Notes under the pieces: generated by a model
The model's database searches: none
What the model was told of the DNA's origin: nothing
Seen by the model: only the letters and a program-made list of their open reading frames with translations
Source: Larix kaempferi
Lineage: Eukaryota > Streptophyta > Pinopsida > Pinales > Pinaceae
Reading direction: 5' to 3'
Assembly (NCBI GenBank): GCA_027924585.1
Contig: BSBM01000827.1
Span: 372,001-436,000 of the forward strand
DNA: 64,000 nt
Shown: positions 46,571 through 58,304 of the stretch, in pieces
Layout of the letters: every line of letters starts with the position of its first letter
How positions within the stretch are numbered: the first letter of the stretch is position 1
Program-made: the position numbers and the translations under genes

Positions 46571-47886
46571 TCATGTGGTGCTCCTCATGCTATCTTTATC
46601 ACCTACCATACCTACATCAACATATCCCTGTAGAACATTGTCTGAACCTCCAAAACATAATGCATAAGTGGTAGTACCTCTCAAATACTTGAGAATCCAC
46701 CGTATTTCCTTCCAATGTTCTTTACCTGGATTATTCATATACTTGATCACAACTCCCACTACATGTGCAATATATGGTCTTGTGCACACCATGGAATACA
46801 TCAAGATTCCAATGGTTGATGAATAGGGAACCCTGGACATGTAATCTATATCTTCTTGTGTCTTGGGACACATCTCCTTACTTAGTTTTAAATGGCTAGT
46901 CAAAGGCATACAAACTAGTTTTGCATTCTGCATTCTAAACCTCTCCAACACCTTTTGTATGTACTCACCCTTGGACAATGTCAATTTGTGATTTTTCTTG
47001 TCTCTTGTTATTCTCATACCAAAGATTTGCTTTGCAGCACCCAAATCCTTCATCACAAATGAATTAGCTAACTTCCTTTTGAGCACATTTATATCCTACA
47101 TGTTAGACCCTGCAACAAGCATGTCATCCACATACAATAACAAGATAATATATATTCCATTATCTAGCCTCTTGAAATAAACACAGTGGTCGGAATGACA
47201 TCTATTATAACCTTGTTCTGTCATAAACCTTTCAAATTTAAAATACCACTGCCTTGGAGCTTGCTTTAGGCCATACAAGCTCTTCCTCAACCTGCATACC
47301 AAATTCTCCTTCCCTTTGACCTCAAACCCCTGTGGTTGCTACATATAAATCACTTCCTCCAAATCCCCATGGAAAAAGGTTGTTTTTACATCTAACTATT
47401 CAAGATGCAAATATTCTACCGCCATTAGACTTTAAATATCTCTAACTGAAGTCATTTTAACAACAGGAGAAAATATTTCATCAAAATCCATACATTTCTC
47501 TGTGCAAACCCCTTTACAACAAGTCTGGCCTTGTACTGCTTCTTTCCTCCATCTTCTTCCTTCAACCTATAAACCCATTTATTCTGCAATGCTCTTTTAC
47601 CTTCAGGAAACTGAACCAAATCCCAAGTCCGGTTTCTTACCAATGAGTCCATCTCCTCATTCATGCCTTGCTCCCACTTATTTCTAGTTTCCACCTGCAT
47701 TTCTTCTTCATAACATTCTAGTTCACCAGAATCAGTCATCAATAAATAATACAGTGAAGGATAGAATCGTTCAGGGGTTCTACTTAAACTGGTATATCTT
47801 CTAACAATTGCAGGAGTTTGAGGTACTTGCTCAGTGTTCTTGATTTTCCAACACCTTTGGAACTTCATTTTCTTTGATTTCATCAA
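46571..47886 (-). pseudogene. Ty1/copia element 2 reverse transcriptase
   Basis: Fragments in order from high coordinates. NEEMDSLVRNRTWDLVQFPE and NKWVYRLKEEDGGKKQYKAR (47452-47886) are the start of RT; MVCRLRKSLYGLKQAPRQWY and IILLLYVDDMLVAGSNM (47096-47302) carry the YVDD active site; and KLANSFVMKDLGAAKQIFGM and the VPYSSTIGILMYSMVCTRPY block (46571-47086) are the thumb and connection. At least three frame breaks, including stops in the stretch 47303-47451. Confidence 0.9.
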
Positions 47887-47898
47887 GCACTATGTACT

Positions 47899-48885
47899 CT
47901 ATGTTTTCCTTTTCATGTTTCTTTCCCTGCAACTGATCTTTATACATGACCTTTTCATTGAATACCACATATCTACTCCTAATGATTTTGTTATTTTCAT
48001 AATCCCATAAGCGATAACCAAAATCATTAACCCCGTATCCAATAAAGGTACATTTCTTGGATTTAGCCTCAAGATTTGTTCTATTTTCTTTATCAATATG
48101 GAAAAATGCTTCAAAACCAAAAGTTCTCAGAAAATATTAGTTTGCCTTTTTACCTGTCCATGCCTCCTCTGGAATACCACCATCCAAAGCACTTGAAGGT
48201 CCTTTGTTTATTAAGTAAACAACAGTATCTACAACATCTGCCCAAAACTGTAAGGGAAACCCTGCATGCAATCTCATACACCTTGCATGCTCCATGATTG
48301 TTTTGTTCATCATTTCTGACACGCCATTTTCTTGTGGTGTTCCATGGGGTGTCTTCTCTCTACGAATCCCATGGTATGAATAGTAACTATCAAACTCCTT
48401 GCTGTAGTATTCACCTCTATTATCAGATCTGAGACATTTCAACCTTTTTCATGTCTCATTCTCAACCAAAGATTTCCATTTCTTAAAAGTAGCAAACACA
48501 TCATATTTATGTCTAATGCAATAAAACCAAGTTTTTCTAGTTGCATCATCAATAAATGTAACATAATAACGAGGGCCACCAAGAGATTGTACCTAATCCG
48601 GTCCCCATACATCCATATGTACAAGCTCTAACTTTTCACTCTTCTTATGTTTCCCAACCCTAATAAATATGACTCTCTTCTGTTTTCCATAAACACAGTT
48701 CTCACAGAATTTCAAACTTACCTTATTCAAATCTAGCAACAACTTCCTTGAGGGGAGAATCTACATCCCCTTCTCACTCATGTGGCCAAGCCTATGATGC
48801 CACAATGTTGTATCTGTTCCTATGGGAAGCTAAAGATATAGAATAATCATTATTATGAGGACATAAATTCAACGTACCTATCATG
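47899..48885 (-). pseudogene. Ty1/copia element 2 integrase
   Basis: The DDE core reads MKCLRSDNRGEYYSKEFDSY (second catalytic Asp in SDN-GEY), GIRREKTPHGTPQENGVSE (catalytic Glu in QENGVSE) and FWADVVDTVVYLINKGPSSA with PEEAWTGKK (48137-48442). The first catalytic Asp region (about 48600, VDMYGDR-like text with a stop) and HHCC part (about 48700-48830) are in other frames. After it, FGYRLWDYENNK-like text at 47990-48060 is the copia GKGGY-type C-terminus, broken. Identification is firm; function is lost. Confidence 0.85.
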
Positions 48886-48887
48886 TC

Positions 48888-49238
48888 TCATTTTCTTATC
48901 ACCATTGATCTTTTAGTGATCTTCCACCACGTTTCTCCAAACATATATAAACAGCCACCATCTCCCAACTGCCCTGTTGAGATCAGATTTTTTTTCATAA
49001 AAGGAATATGCCTTACATCTTTCAGCAGCCATTCACCATTCTTTAACTTTATCCATACCTTACCATCTCCAAAAATTTTACATGGTTCGTCATCACCGAA
49101 TAAAACATGTCCAAAATCGCTTGGAACATAATCATGAAAGAATTTCCTATGAGGTGTAGCATGACATGAAGCACCTGAATATACTACCCAATAATCACTA
49201 GTATTATCTAATGCAAGAATCAAAGCATCTTGTAACAC
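48888..49238 (-). pseudogene. Ty1/copia element 2 protease, catalytic Asp lost
   Basis: YWVVYSGASCHATPHRKFF matches the copia protease signature WVVDSGASxHAT except that the catalytic Asp is Tyr. Downstream GDGKVWIKLKNGEWLLKDVR and NLISTGQLGDGG are the usual continuation into the pre-integrase region, followed by a stop at 48888. Retropepsins act as dimers and need this Asp, so the enzyme would be dead even if the frame were intact. Confidence 0.87.
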
Positions 49239-49244
49239 ATCACA

Positions 49245-50035
49245 TGCTACATTTTCTTCTTGAGTAGTCTGCTGCTATCCATCTCCTTTCTTCTTTAGAG
49301 ATCTGCAGTCTTTCTTCATATTTCTTTCTTTCCACAGTTCCAACACTCTATCTTTCCCAATATGGACTTGGATCTTCCCTTCCTAGACTTGCTGCGATTA
49401 CCTGGGCTCTTTCCTCTCTCCCTTTGTCTTCCCTTGCTCTCCATGGTCAATGCATTACCTGATGTCTCACATGTGATTTTCCTTCGCATTTCCTCACTAA
49501 GAATAACACCAACAACATCATCAAATTTAAATGTGTTTGAATCGGAGACAGAGTCATTTACAGCCATAACCAAGCCATTATAGCTTTCTTCCAATGAACA
49601 CAAGATTATAAGAGCCCTAACCTCATCATCAAATTTCATTTTTACAGATCTTAGCTGATTTGTAATCGTATTAAATTCATTTAAATGATCAGCAACAGAT
49701 CCACCTTCTGACATCTTCATATTAAATAAATGCTTCATTAGAAATACCTTGTTGGAGGGAGAGTGTTTTTAATACAACTTACCCAATTTGCTCATCAGAC
49801 CCTCTGTTATCTTTTCTTTTGAAATATTGAAATCCACCAATGAAGCCAGGCACAATCGTATTGTTCCCAATGCCTCTCTCAAGAACCTCTCATTCTTCAT
49901 CCTTCATAGTCGTCGGTTGTTTTGCTTTTCCTCCCAACGGTAGGAATAGATCCATCTGGTATAGATAGTCCTCCATTTGCATCTTCCATAATTGGTATTT
50001 TTTACCATTAAATTTCTCAACCTTAAACGTTTCTT
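49245..50035 (-). pseudogene. Ty1/copia element 2 gag
   Basis: The 49316-49738 frame holds the UBN2-type gag domain: MKHLFNMKMSEGGSVADHLN, FNTITNQLRSVKMKFDDEVR and ALIILCSLEESYNG. A basic Ser/Arg/Lys-rich stretch and the first half of a CCHC knuckle (ECWNCGKK) follow, after which the frame breaks. The remaining KKDC part is in another frame and the His-bearing middle is missing. The N-terminal gag (KFNGKKYQLWKMQMEDYLY-like) lies in other frames at about 49950-50010. Confidence 0.87.
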
Positions 50036-50107
50036 CTTCCGTTATTGCTCCCACTCGAACCAGGAACCCTTCTTTCCTGTGAGTTTATCTGCCAAATAAA
50101 GCTTTGG

Positions 50108-50118
50108 CTCTGATACCA
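50108..50118 (-). other. Primer-binding site of Ty1/copia element 2
   Basis: The plus strand reads GGCTCTGATACCA just below the LTR edge at 50121; its complement TGGTATCAGAGC is the usual Met-tRNA site. Confidence 0.88.
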
Positions 50119-50120
50119 AT

Positions 50121-50638
50121 TGTTAGAAAAGCAAGATCGCGGAGAAATAAAAATAAACAAGATGCAAATATAAATCACATAAACACAATACAAGAGAGAC
50201 ACCAACATAACATGGTTCACACAAGATGGGCTACGTCCACACAGAAATTACCAGTCCTTATTATTATACCATCCAACAAATCAAGGGATACAACCTGTAG
50301 CAAATCTGCTGCAACTTCCTCTTCACTCTCTCACAGTCTCTCTCACACAATCAGAGATCTTTACAATGCTACAATACACAGCCGTATTACAATGCCTTTA
50401 TTTTAAAGAGCAGTTACCATGGGAAAATACTATGGAACACCCAATACCGTGGGCCCATAAATCACCCATTATTGACCAAGTCATGACTATGAAATTACAA
50501 CATTTTACAAGGCATTTTTTTTTTTAAATTTTCGCTAAAGTGACTATTTTGGGGCCAAACTACCCCATCATGGGATGGGATCCGGACACAGATGAAACAT
50601 GACCTATGAATAAGGAATATCAGGCTCCACAACCAACA
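50121..50638 (-). repeat. 5' LTR of Ty1/copia element 2 (518 bp)
   Basis: On the plus strand it runs from TGTTAGAAAAGCAAG to CCACAACCAACA. It matches 45504-46082 apart from the missing C/G-rich stretch of about 60 bp. Confidence 0.92.
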
Positions 50639-50643
50639 TCTCA

Positions 50644-52853
50644 AGAATGGAAAAGTAGCAAAACATAATGGGTAAAGGTTCTTATCTTTCCTAGCCTCCA
50701 TGGTCAACTACAACCATTCTATTTTCTCTAGAAATATACAATTCTCCTTCGCAATTCAAATTTTTGGTTAATGCACAATCTGGTGATGGAAATGGAATGA
50801 AAGCAAAATGAAAAAATCCATGTAGTGTCAAAATATTCATGAGAATGAGTGGTAGACTCCAAAGAAGATGAGAGGATGGTGAAAAGACAATTGACTTAAA
50901 TTATGATCATAGAATAAAGGACCCTTACAACTGTCATAGAAGTACATTCATCCCATGCTTCCATAATTACATTAGAGAACTTTCCCCACCAACCTCACAC
51001 ATGCATTCAATGATTGGATTTAATATTCAAAAGGAATTAATTGGATCATTTAAGGAACATGGCAACAAAAGGATGAGTTCTAAGGTTGACACTTGGAAAT
51101 ATAGGATTTAATCTTAAGAAAGAATGAGCCACACAATTTTAGTGTCTTTTTGGACATTTTATATGCAAAATAAAATTAAACGGTTCTCTTTCACTGATCT
51201 ACCACGCGAGAAACCATTTTATAATTTTTTTCATGAGGGTAGGGCTACTTATGGCATGTTTATTGCATCCCCATAGAAATCACACAAGTGGAAACAAACT
51301 CAAAAACATCAACCACATTCATGTGCTCATTTATTAGGGTTCATTGTTTAAAATCCATAATGACCGCATGCTTTTATAAGTTTGGGCACAGGGATAATTT
51401 GTCTCATATTTCAAGGGTTGAAATACATCACAATGGGAGAAAATTGAAGATAGAGTTTTTGTTCGACAAACTTTGCCCTTATATTTCAATAGAGTATTTC
51501 TCAATCTCTTCTCTTTTATTTGATAATTCCTCCACGGGAAGTCTAAGTCATCCAAGGACTAAGGTATGCCTAAATTTTCACAATAAAAAATCAATTGTAT
51601 CTCTTACAATGAGTGTATGAAATTTCAGCAATATCTTTTCCACTTATAGGGTGCATAGTGCTTTGGCTTGCATGATTCCATCATCCCTTGGCTAAGCATC
51701 AATAAGAGGAATTCCCCTGCATGATAGGTGCCAAGTTCTATTGCACATAGGGTTGTCAATTTTTCCAAATTATCAAGGGGTAGGGAACACAAAGGAAAAT
51801 AGACATCCCACATTCACCCCAATGATGTTCATATGATGGTTGGGATTCACTCACAATATGAGTCGAAGAGAAGGTGGTCAATGGGTTCCTCAAGTTTCAC
51901 AAACGGTTGGTATTCACCCCACCAAATTCCATCAGACATCTCATCTTTGATCAATGGGAGGTTCAATACTTAGTGTGGAGGATGGTGGTTGGATTAGGTG
52001 CATGATTATAAAATGTTGCAATGATTACCAATTAATGGAGACTGAGGTGGAGCGTGGCACCCCCATGATATTTTTAAATGTTGGAGCGCGGCACCCCCAT
52101 GATATTTTTAAATGTTGTTATGTTATCTTAAAAGACTATTTTAAAGGAGAGAAATGAATGAGGAAGGTGGACCTTTGGGCATTATGTTTTGATATTACAC
52201 ATGGAAAACCATCTCACTTCACACCAACATATGCATGGATGGTGGGCCCTTAATGAATAGATATTGAGGTGGAGCATGGCGCGCCCATGATATTTTTAAA
52301 GGTTGTTATGTTATCTTAAAAGACTATGTTTAAGGAGAGCAACGGATGAGGAAGGTGGGCCTTTGGGAATTAGGTTTTGATATTACACATGGCATACCAT
52401 CCCAATTCACACCAATATATGCATGGATGGTGGGCCCTTTCGGGTCTCAAAATAATATTATTTCCTACTCACAAAAAATATGAACAACTTAAAAACATAA
52501 TGCACTTTCTTTAGTGAATGATTTATTAAATAATAAAATTAGATTTATTATTATATAAAGTGGGAAGTGCCGTAGGTTCTGTTCATACCCATTCCAAATG
52601 AAATCTACAACCATATACACAAAAAAAATGGGTATACAAAAACACTACTTAACTCATTGCGTGCATATAATGAGTGATCAAAAATGCATTTTCAACTCCA
52701 ATAAGAGGTTGCGGCACTAATGAAAAAGTGCAACTGCAAGTTAAAAGAAGAAAATGAGGCCTTGATTTCAAAAATCAATCCAAACACAATACTAATATTT
52801 TGAGGAAAACAACACCCATAGCTATATCTAGAGAAGCATACATCAACACTTAT
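50644..52853. other. Unassigned DNA between copia element 2 and Tat copy B
   Basis: A/T-rich, no recognisable gene. Contains the tandem duplication at 52036-52440. The copia element interrupted this sequence at the TCTCA site, so it was once continuous with 45341-45503. Confidence 0.5.
52036..52440. repeat. Tandem duplication of about 215 bp
   Basis: Copies at about 52036-52250 and 52260-52440 share CCCATGATATTTTTAAA, TTGTTATGTTATCTTAAAAG, GGAAGGTGGRCCTTTGGG and ATATGCATGGATGGTGGGCC. Inside the first copy a 37-bp unit starting GTGGAGCGTGGC/TTGGAGCGCGGC is itself doubled (52050-52115). Confidence 0.85.
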
Positions 52854-53827
52854 TGTTTACGGACAATCAGTAAGGGTGGACTTAAACATATCTCCCTAGT
52901 CTGAATGGTTTCGATCTAGAACAAAACAAGTACATAATACAAACTACTTCCTTAGATTGATTGAAATGCAAGATAAGTGAAAGAGATAGCTTACCTTATA
53001 AATGCAGATATTTTCTCCTTGCTAATCCACGCTCTGATCTTCAGATCTCCAACTCCAAAACCATTCAATAACATGTGGAAACAAACAAGTGATAAAAGCA
53101 CATGATTGTGAATCAATCTAGATCAACAGCCAAATAGGTTAATCCTAAACATTATCAATACAACAAGTTTATGGAAAGAATATGCATTAGATGTAATAAT
53201 AAGAAGTACAAAGAGAGAGGTGTTACAACTGATGATTTGACATCATAACCTCCTTCCAACAATCCTAGCCTAAAGATCAAATGCTTATCCTCCTAATGGA
53301 TGAAGAGGATCTCCTAGCAAAATTCTACCAGCATGTAGGTACTCTATCCTTCCTCCCTTAACAATGGAGAGGGGGTTCATAAATATAGGGATAAAGGGAT
53401 AGGATAGGTTGAGGATTTAGGGGAGAGGCTTAAGGGATCATCCTGCTAGACAAGGGGATCAGATGCCACCTTTACATATATGTAGGGATAAGTCTCCACA
53501 CCATCCAAGCTTCGAGAAGTCGCCCAAAGCTTCTCCTTATCCACTTTAACCAACAGCAACATACCTTGAACAAGAGAAACTCGCGCCAATGGGAGGTTGA
53601 CGCATCTTGTTCAAGAGCATCATGTGCCACCGACGCACTCTGCTAAGGTGCAGAGAGCATCACCTTGAGTCTGATGCACCTTTCCATAGATCAGGGTGCG
53701 TCGGGGTGACAACACAAAGTTAAAGGGATGAACAACAACTTCTCTTTTGGTGTTTTAGCCTAGGTACTTTAGGGATTAGGGAATATAGAGGACACATACT
53801 TCATGATGACGAGATTTTGGTGTAACA
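52854..53827 (-). repeat. 3' LTR of Tat-like element, copy B (974 bp)
   Basis: The minus strand starts TGTTACACC at 53827 and ends CCGTAAACA at 52854. A TATATTTATGA box lies at 53378-53388 on the minus strand. GC-rich words with GACGCA/TGCGTCGG occur at 53598-53712, at the same relative place as the CGTCGCAGG words of the copy A LTR. The lower flank CTTAT (52849-52853) may be the target duplication; the partner is outside the window. Confidence 0.75.
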
Positions 53828-53845
53828 GAATGACCCCCAAAGCAT
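53828..53845 (-). other. Polypurine tract region, Tat copy B
   Basis: On the minus strand GCTTTGGGGGTCATTC directly precedes the LTR start, nearly identical to copy A. Confidence 0.72.
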
Positions 53846-56194
53846 GAAGCTGGAAAAATAAGGGAGGTGAAATGGCTTGTAATAGGAAAAATTCGAGGTA
53901 AGGATTGTCGGTTGGAATGACGAACAAAGACCTCCTGCAGTATAACTAACTCTGAGATATATGTCTCAAATTACTCACAACATGGTTGTCAACCAATACA
54001 TTGCATATCCATGATAGTAAATACCGACTAAACACAATCATGTCTACTAGATACAATCGTAGATCCATGATGAGATGATAACACAGCCACAGCCAATACA
54101 AAAGTTAACCTGGGTAAAATACATGAGTTAACCCAAGTTCTTCAAGTCGAACCTGCAATGATATGAATCTAACCATGTAATTACAATGTCTTGAAGTCGA
54201 ACATGGTAAAAACCACTTGATTACCGGTCGTTGATGTATAACGTTAACAAGTGCAAGGGAAATCACCATTGATGTCAATGATCCTCAAGGTATCATAGTA
54301 CATACCACTGAATTTGAATCAATGATCTGAGGTCGAACACTCAGTGGAATACTTCAATCATAAGTCAATGATGTGAACTTACTGTTGAAAGCGAGGTAAC
54401 CTGCCATTGAGGCATGTAGGCTCAAGGTACTTGATTAGTTTCTAGGTTTAATCCTCGGATGATGTGTTGAAGTCGACAAGGATAAACTGGTCGAAGGAGG
54501 GCCATGATGTTTCCCCCATCATCGACACGAAACAAGATCAAAGATTTTTGGAGTATATCAGACTGTAGAGTGACACTTGAGAGTGACTTGAGACTGACTT
54601 GGAAATGACCAACATGATAGAAGGTAGAATGACTGCAGAGATTGACTCGATGAACAGACCTCTCTTGAACATGGGAATGGCATGACTTGGAAGCATTGAC
54701 ATGACGAGAATGACACCAACCCCTAATGAAACTGATGATAGAAGCATTCTTTGAATGACTCAAAGGAGTGGAACGAATCATAGAATGCATGGGAATCGAA
54801 GACAAGCAGATTATCCAAGTGTTTGAATGCATATGCAAACGAGTGCAATGTTAAAGAGTGACTAAGTACTACCATAATTACAATGAAATACAAACTCTTT
54901 CCTCATCCCCATCATGATTGATGAGTACCTCTTTTTTTTTAATGAGCTTGAGGAGGGTAAATATGCTCGGTATATCCCATCCTTCGGATGAGTCCGATCT
55001 CATATGTTTTACGAACCTAAGATAGGAGGGGTTCATCCCAGAAAAGGGCCCTTCAGTGTCATATTTTAACGAGTCCAAAGAAGGAAAAATCGGTGTCATT
55101 TCATATTTAGAGAGTCTGAAAAGAACTAAAGAAGACTCCAAATGGATCTTTTTCATAAAATTTAGTTTGCTCATATGAAAAGGGATAAAACAACATGAGA
55201 GAGAACTCTTCCAGTCAAGATTAACCAGAGTTATCCTTTTTCGTAAATAGTCATCCTGGTCTGAAAAAAGGTGTAAACTATCACCAGAAAGACGACCTTT
55301 CAAATACTTTTACAAGCGTGAAAGAATCAAATTCGCTCAGCGATCTTTTCATATTTAGAGAGTCTGAAAAGAGCTTAAAGAGGAACTCCGAAGGGTTCCT
55401 TTTTCATGGGATTTTTACGAGCCCGACAAAGTGATAAAATGTAACTCGGTAACTTATTCTCATAGTTTTACTAGCATGAGAAAGGACAAAAAGTAAGCTT
55501 GATGTCGTTAATACTTGGTTTTAACAAGCGTGATGATAGCATAACAAACACTCGAATACTTGTTCACACTTGATAAAAAGTATGAAACATCTATGATGGT
55601 GGCCAATAAAGTCAAAACACCACTTTACTTCATCTACGAACTCCAAAAACTAAGTTAGAATTGATAATAAGGTGTTAAAACGTAAAAAGGGTCACCAACT
55701 ATAGTAAAAAACCCATAAAAGAAATATTGAAAAAGGAATATTCCATTTCTTTTATATAAAAAGTCAAATAGTAAAGAAATATTTACCAATTGATTTTTAC
55801 CAAGTTGGAATAGTGAAAACACCCCTTTGGAGCTCGTTTTTCCAATGTTGATTGCGGACGCTACGATCAGTCATTTCACGCCCCATCAGTTGCAGGTAGG
55901 CCTCAATCCTATGCTTTACATTTTTAGTGGATTAGTTTTTTATTTAAGTGTGATTTTTGGGGGGGTTTGGACTCAAAAAGAAGGGGATTGTGCGTGCCCT
56001 AGGATACGCGCTTTTCCCTTGCGGGAAGTGCGTCAAGAGAGATCTAACACACTTCACCCATGGTAAAAGTGTGTCGTTGGCACACTGTCTGCAAAAGAGG
56101 GGTGTGTCGGCTCAGATCCATAATGAAATTTTTAAAATGGGGCCAAAAAGACCCAAACTAAAGCCATGAAAAGGACCTAAAGGTTGTTTATTTC
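53846..56194. other. Non-coding spacer of Tat copy B
   Basis: Reverse-complement counterpart of 8760-11103. No credible gene; minus-strand ORFs at 54422-55303 have no domain and are not shared with copy A. Modules with CATATTTAGAGAGTCTGAAA occur at about 55090 and 55345. The GC-rich words (AGTGCGTCAAG, GTGTGTCGG) lie at 55985-56115, just upstream of the antisense ORF. Confidence 0.6.
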
Positions 56195-57400
56195 ATGTTT
56201 GTGCATACTTCAGCCAATATAATGGTCCAGTGGAAAGAAAGAGAGAACGAACTCGAAGATGCCCAAGTGGAGAATGATCCACATTCTATGAATGCTTTGC
56301 AAGGATGTGGAACCTTAAAATTCTTCCATGTACAGGGCATGAGATCCCAAGTACAACTGCTAGATTTCCTTATCAAGCTATGGGACCCAGATCAGCAGGA
56401 TTTCAAAGTTGGTGCCCACATCCTCACATTGGATGTGTAAGATATTTACTTCCTGACGGGGTTATCTAGATGGGGATCCCCAGTTTCACTATCCGGGCCA
56501 CGCGGTAGTGATCAATCAATAGAGATTCTGGTGGCACAGTTCTGTACACCAGGGACACAGATGCTTGCTGGGAATATTCCCATCAAGAACATATGATATC
56601 GATCGGCCCTGAGAACTCTACTCTTCACTATTGAGAGGGTGGCGGGAAACAGGGTTGCTCATCAGGCCACCAAGGCTCACATGATATATTCCATCAATTG
56701 TATGGCACCGACAGTATTCAAAAGGTATAAAAGACTCCTCGCAGATCTGAAATATCAGCTCACCAAATGCAAGCGAGGTGAGTTGAAGCAGTTCGGCTAT
56801 GGATCCATCGTGGTCTCGTTCTTCCTAGAGCAAGTTCCACTAGTGTGACCTCAGGTAGAGCTGGATGATCTCTATCCACGATATCCACACATGGTCCGAT
56901 GGTTGGAGGTGATTACCCGCCATGGAGGTGGAGGACCTATCATCAACTTATGGTCCAACCTTCTTTAGGTGGCTCCAAGGACAAATCCATGTGATTGAGG
57001 ATTATGCCTATGTTGGTACCAAATTCAGAGGACATCCAGATCTAGCTCTTCCATAGGGGGGGAAGTGGGGATATAACGGTAAGAACGAAACTCTTGTTTT
57101 TTTTATGTATTTTGTAGTTTTTTAATGTTTTTTGGTAGTACTGATAGTTCACACATGTTTCATTCATATGTTGTCTCGTCTCGTCCAATAGGTTCCTCTC
57201 TAATTGAGAGGAGAGGGGTGCTACGAGAGATGGAAGCTACTCAATAGGACGTAGCAGAGGAGCTGAACGAGCTGGAGGAGAACCTCCAGATATTGATGTT
57301 GGATATTCCTAACATATCCATCAATCACATGTCTCGCCATTACTAGCACCGTACAGCTGGAGTTTCAGGACGCTTTGGTCGGGTGCTCCATCGAGTAGCT
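56195..57400 (+). pseudogene. Antisense ORF of Tat-like element, copy B
   Basis: Same protein as at 7565-8745: WKERENELEDAQVENDPHSM, FKVGAHILTLDV, DIYFLTGLSRWGSPVSLSG, RVAGNRVAHQATKAHMIYS, CKRGELKQFGYGSIVVSFFL, RWLEVITRHGGG, then, in a shifted frame, FRWLQGQIHVIEDYAYVGTK. A C-terminal block LREMEATQ...DVAEELNELEENLQ follows after a putative intron (57079-57191). Breaks: TAA at 56438-56440 (copy A is open there), TGA near 56846 and a frameshift near 56955. The frame is antisense to the retroelement. The disabling changes differ from those in copy A, so each copy decayed separately from an intact parent. Possible distant relation to the plant mobile domain; function unknown. Confidence 0.65.
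57079..57191 (+). other. Putative intron in the antisense ORF, copy B
   Basis: GATATAACG|GTAAGAACGAAACTC begins a T-rich 113-nt stretch ending CCAATAG|GTTCC. It has the same position relative to the coding blocks as 7807-7892 of copy A, with a similar donor and different length. Confidence 0.5.
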
Positions 57401-57719
57401 CAGGTTATTATCTGTTATCAAGAGCATCCCCAGGGATAGCTCTTTGCATGATATATGTAATGAAAGCCATGGGCTTTCGATTTTGTATCTAGGATCTACT
57501 GAAAGCTTACGGGATTCATATTTTGTATCAGTGGCCCTTTTTTTTAATTTACCGGACATGATGATATATATACAAAACACTATTTTGCGGTTTTATATAC
57601 TGTGTCTTATAAAATGATTTAGGATCTTATGGATGTTGGCCTATACACTATGATTAGATTACATGTTATGTCATCTTATGCATCTTTTTGATAAAAATGT
57701 TTATGAATGTGCAATGTAC
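57401..57719. other. Tat copy B, region between antisense ORF and second RNase H
   Basis: About 320 bp with no coding signal on either strand. It would hold the convergent 3' ends of the antisense transcript and the pol reading frame. Confidence 0.5.
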
Positions 57720-58110
57720 CAATCTAACACTAAATTAGCTAAGGAATCAGCAACTGTGTTCATGTTTCTTGGAATGTGTAGGTATTGAATGGACTGAAAG
57801 TACCTCTCCAAGAGATGACCCGCCGAAATAAATGGAGTAATATGGTGTCGTGGATAGCATAGACATGGTTGATATTGGAGACCACTAATTGTGAATCGAG
57901 ATAGATAACAAGGTGGCCCACACCCAAGGAAAAAGCGTCGGACAATAGTCCAATTACCGCATGATACTCAGCGGCATTGTTGGTTGCAAAACCGAGCCAA
58001 GTTTCTCCTAAACTAATTAGCTTGCCAACAGGGGAATAGAGTGCTCATGCTATCGATGCAAGGTTGTAGGTGTGCCGACTAGGTCCGTCTGCGAATCCAA
58101 AGCAAGTTTC
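57720..58110 (-). pseudogene. Second (archaeal/plant-type) RNase H of Tat copy B, downstream of integrase
   Basis: On the minus strand: FGFADGPSRHTYNLAS (first Asp), then FATNNAAEYHAVIGLLSDAF (Glu in AAEYHA), HLVIYLDSQLVVSNINHVY (third acid, Asp in YLDSQLV), and, in a shifted frame, a C-terminal HIPRNMNTVADSLANLV with the final Asp. This is the NNxAEYxAl...DSqLVv signature of the RNase H found as a second copy in Tat elements, distinct from the gypsy RNase H at 59546-59848. A TGA at 58045-58047 and a frameshift near 57815 break it. It lies about 200 bp after the integrase stop. In many Tat elements this domain precedes integrase; here it follows it. Confidence 0.82.
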
Positions 58111-58304
58111 CATCTACACATCCATGAAGAACATGGTATAAGTGTAATGATAAGATCCTAGCACACTAAAAATAAAGTGTCACACCAAACAAAACACACA
58201 TCATGTACAGTATATACAAAGTAGTAATGCATAATGATTTAGGCATAGTACCACTTAAGGTAGATCCCATTGCGACGCTCCCCCAAAGATATCACATCAT
58301 AATC

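Larger units (their letters stand above)
45504..50638 (-). mobile_element. Ty1/copia element 2, complete but dead
   Basis: 5' LTR 50121-50638, 3' LTR 45504-46082, target duplication TCTCA at 45499-45503 and 50639-50643. Primer-binding site at about 50108-50118, polypurine tract at 46083-46095. gag, protease, integrase, RT and RNase H follow in the normal copia order on the minus strand, each broken. The 5' LTR lacks about 60 bp of C/G-rich sequence that is present in the 3' LTR (about 45915-46010). Confidence 0.93.

Noticed and set aside
54422-55303. Minus-strand ORFs of 138 and 141 codons in the Tat copy B spacer
   Set aside because: No domain, and the equivalent part of copy A (9600-10550) does not encode the same protein, so they are chance frames.
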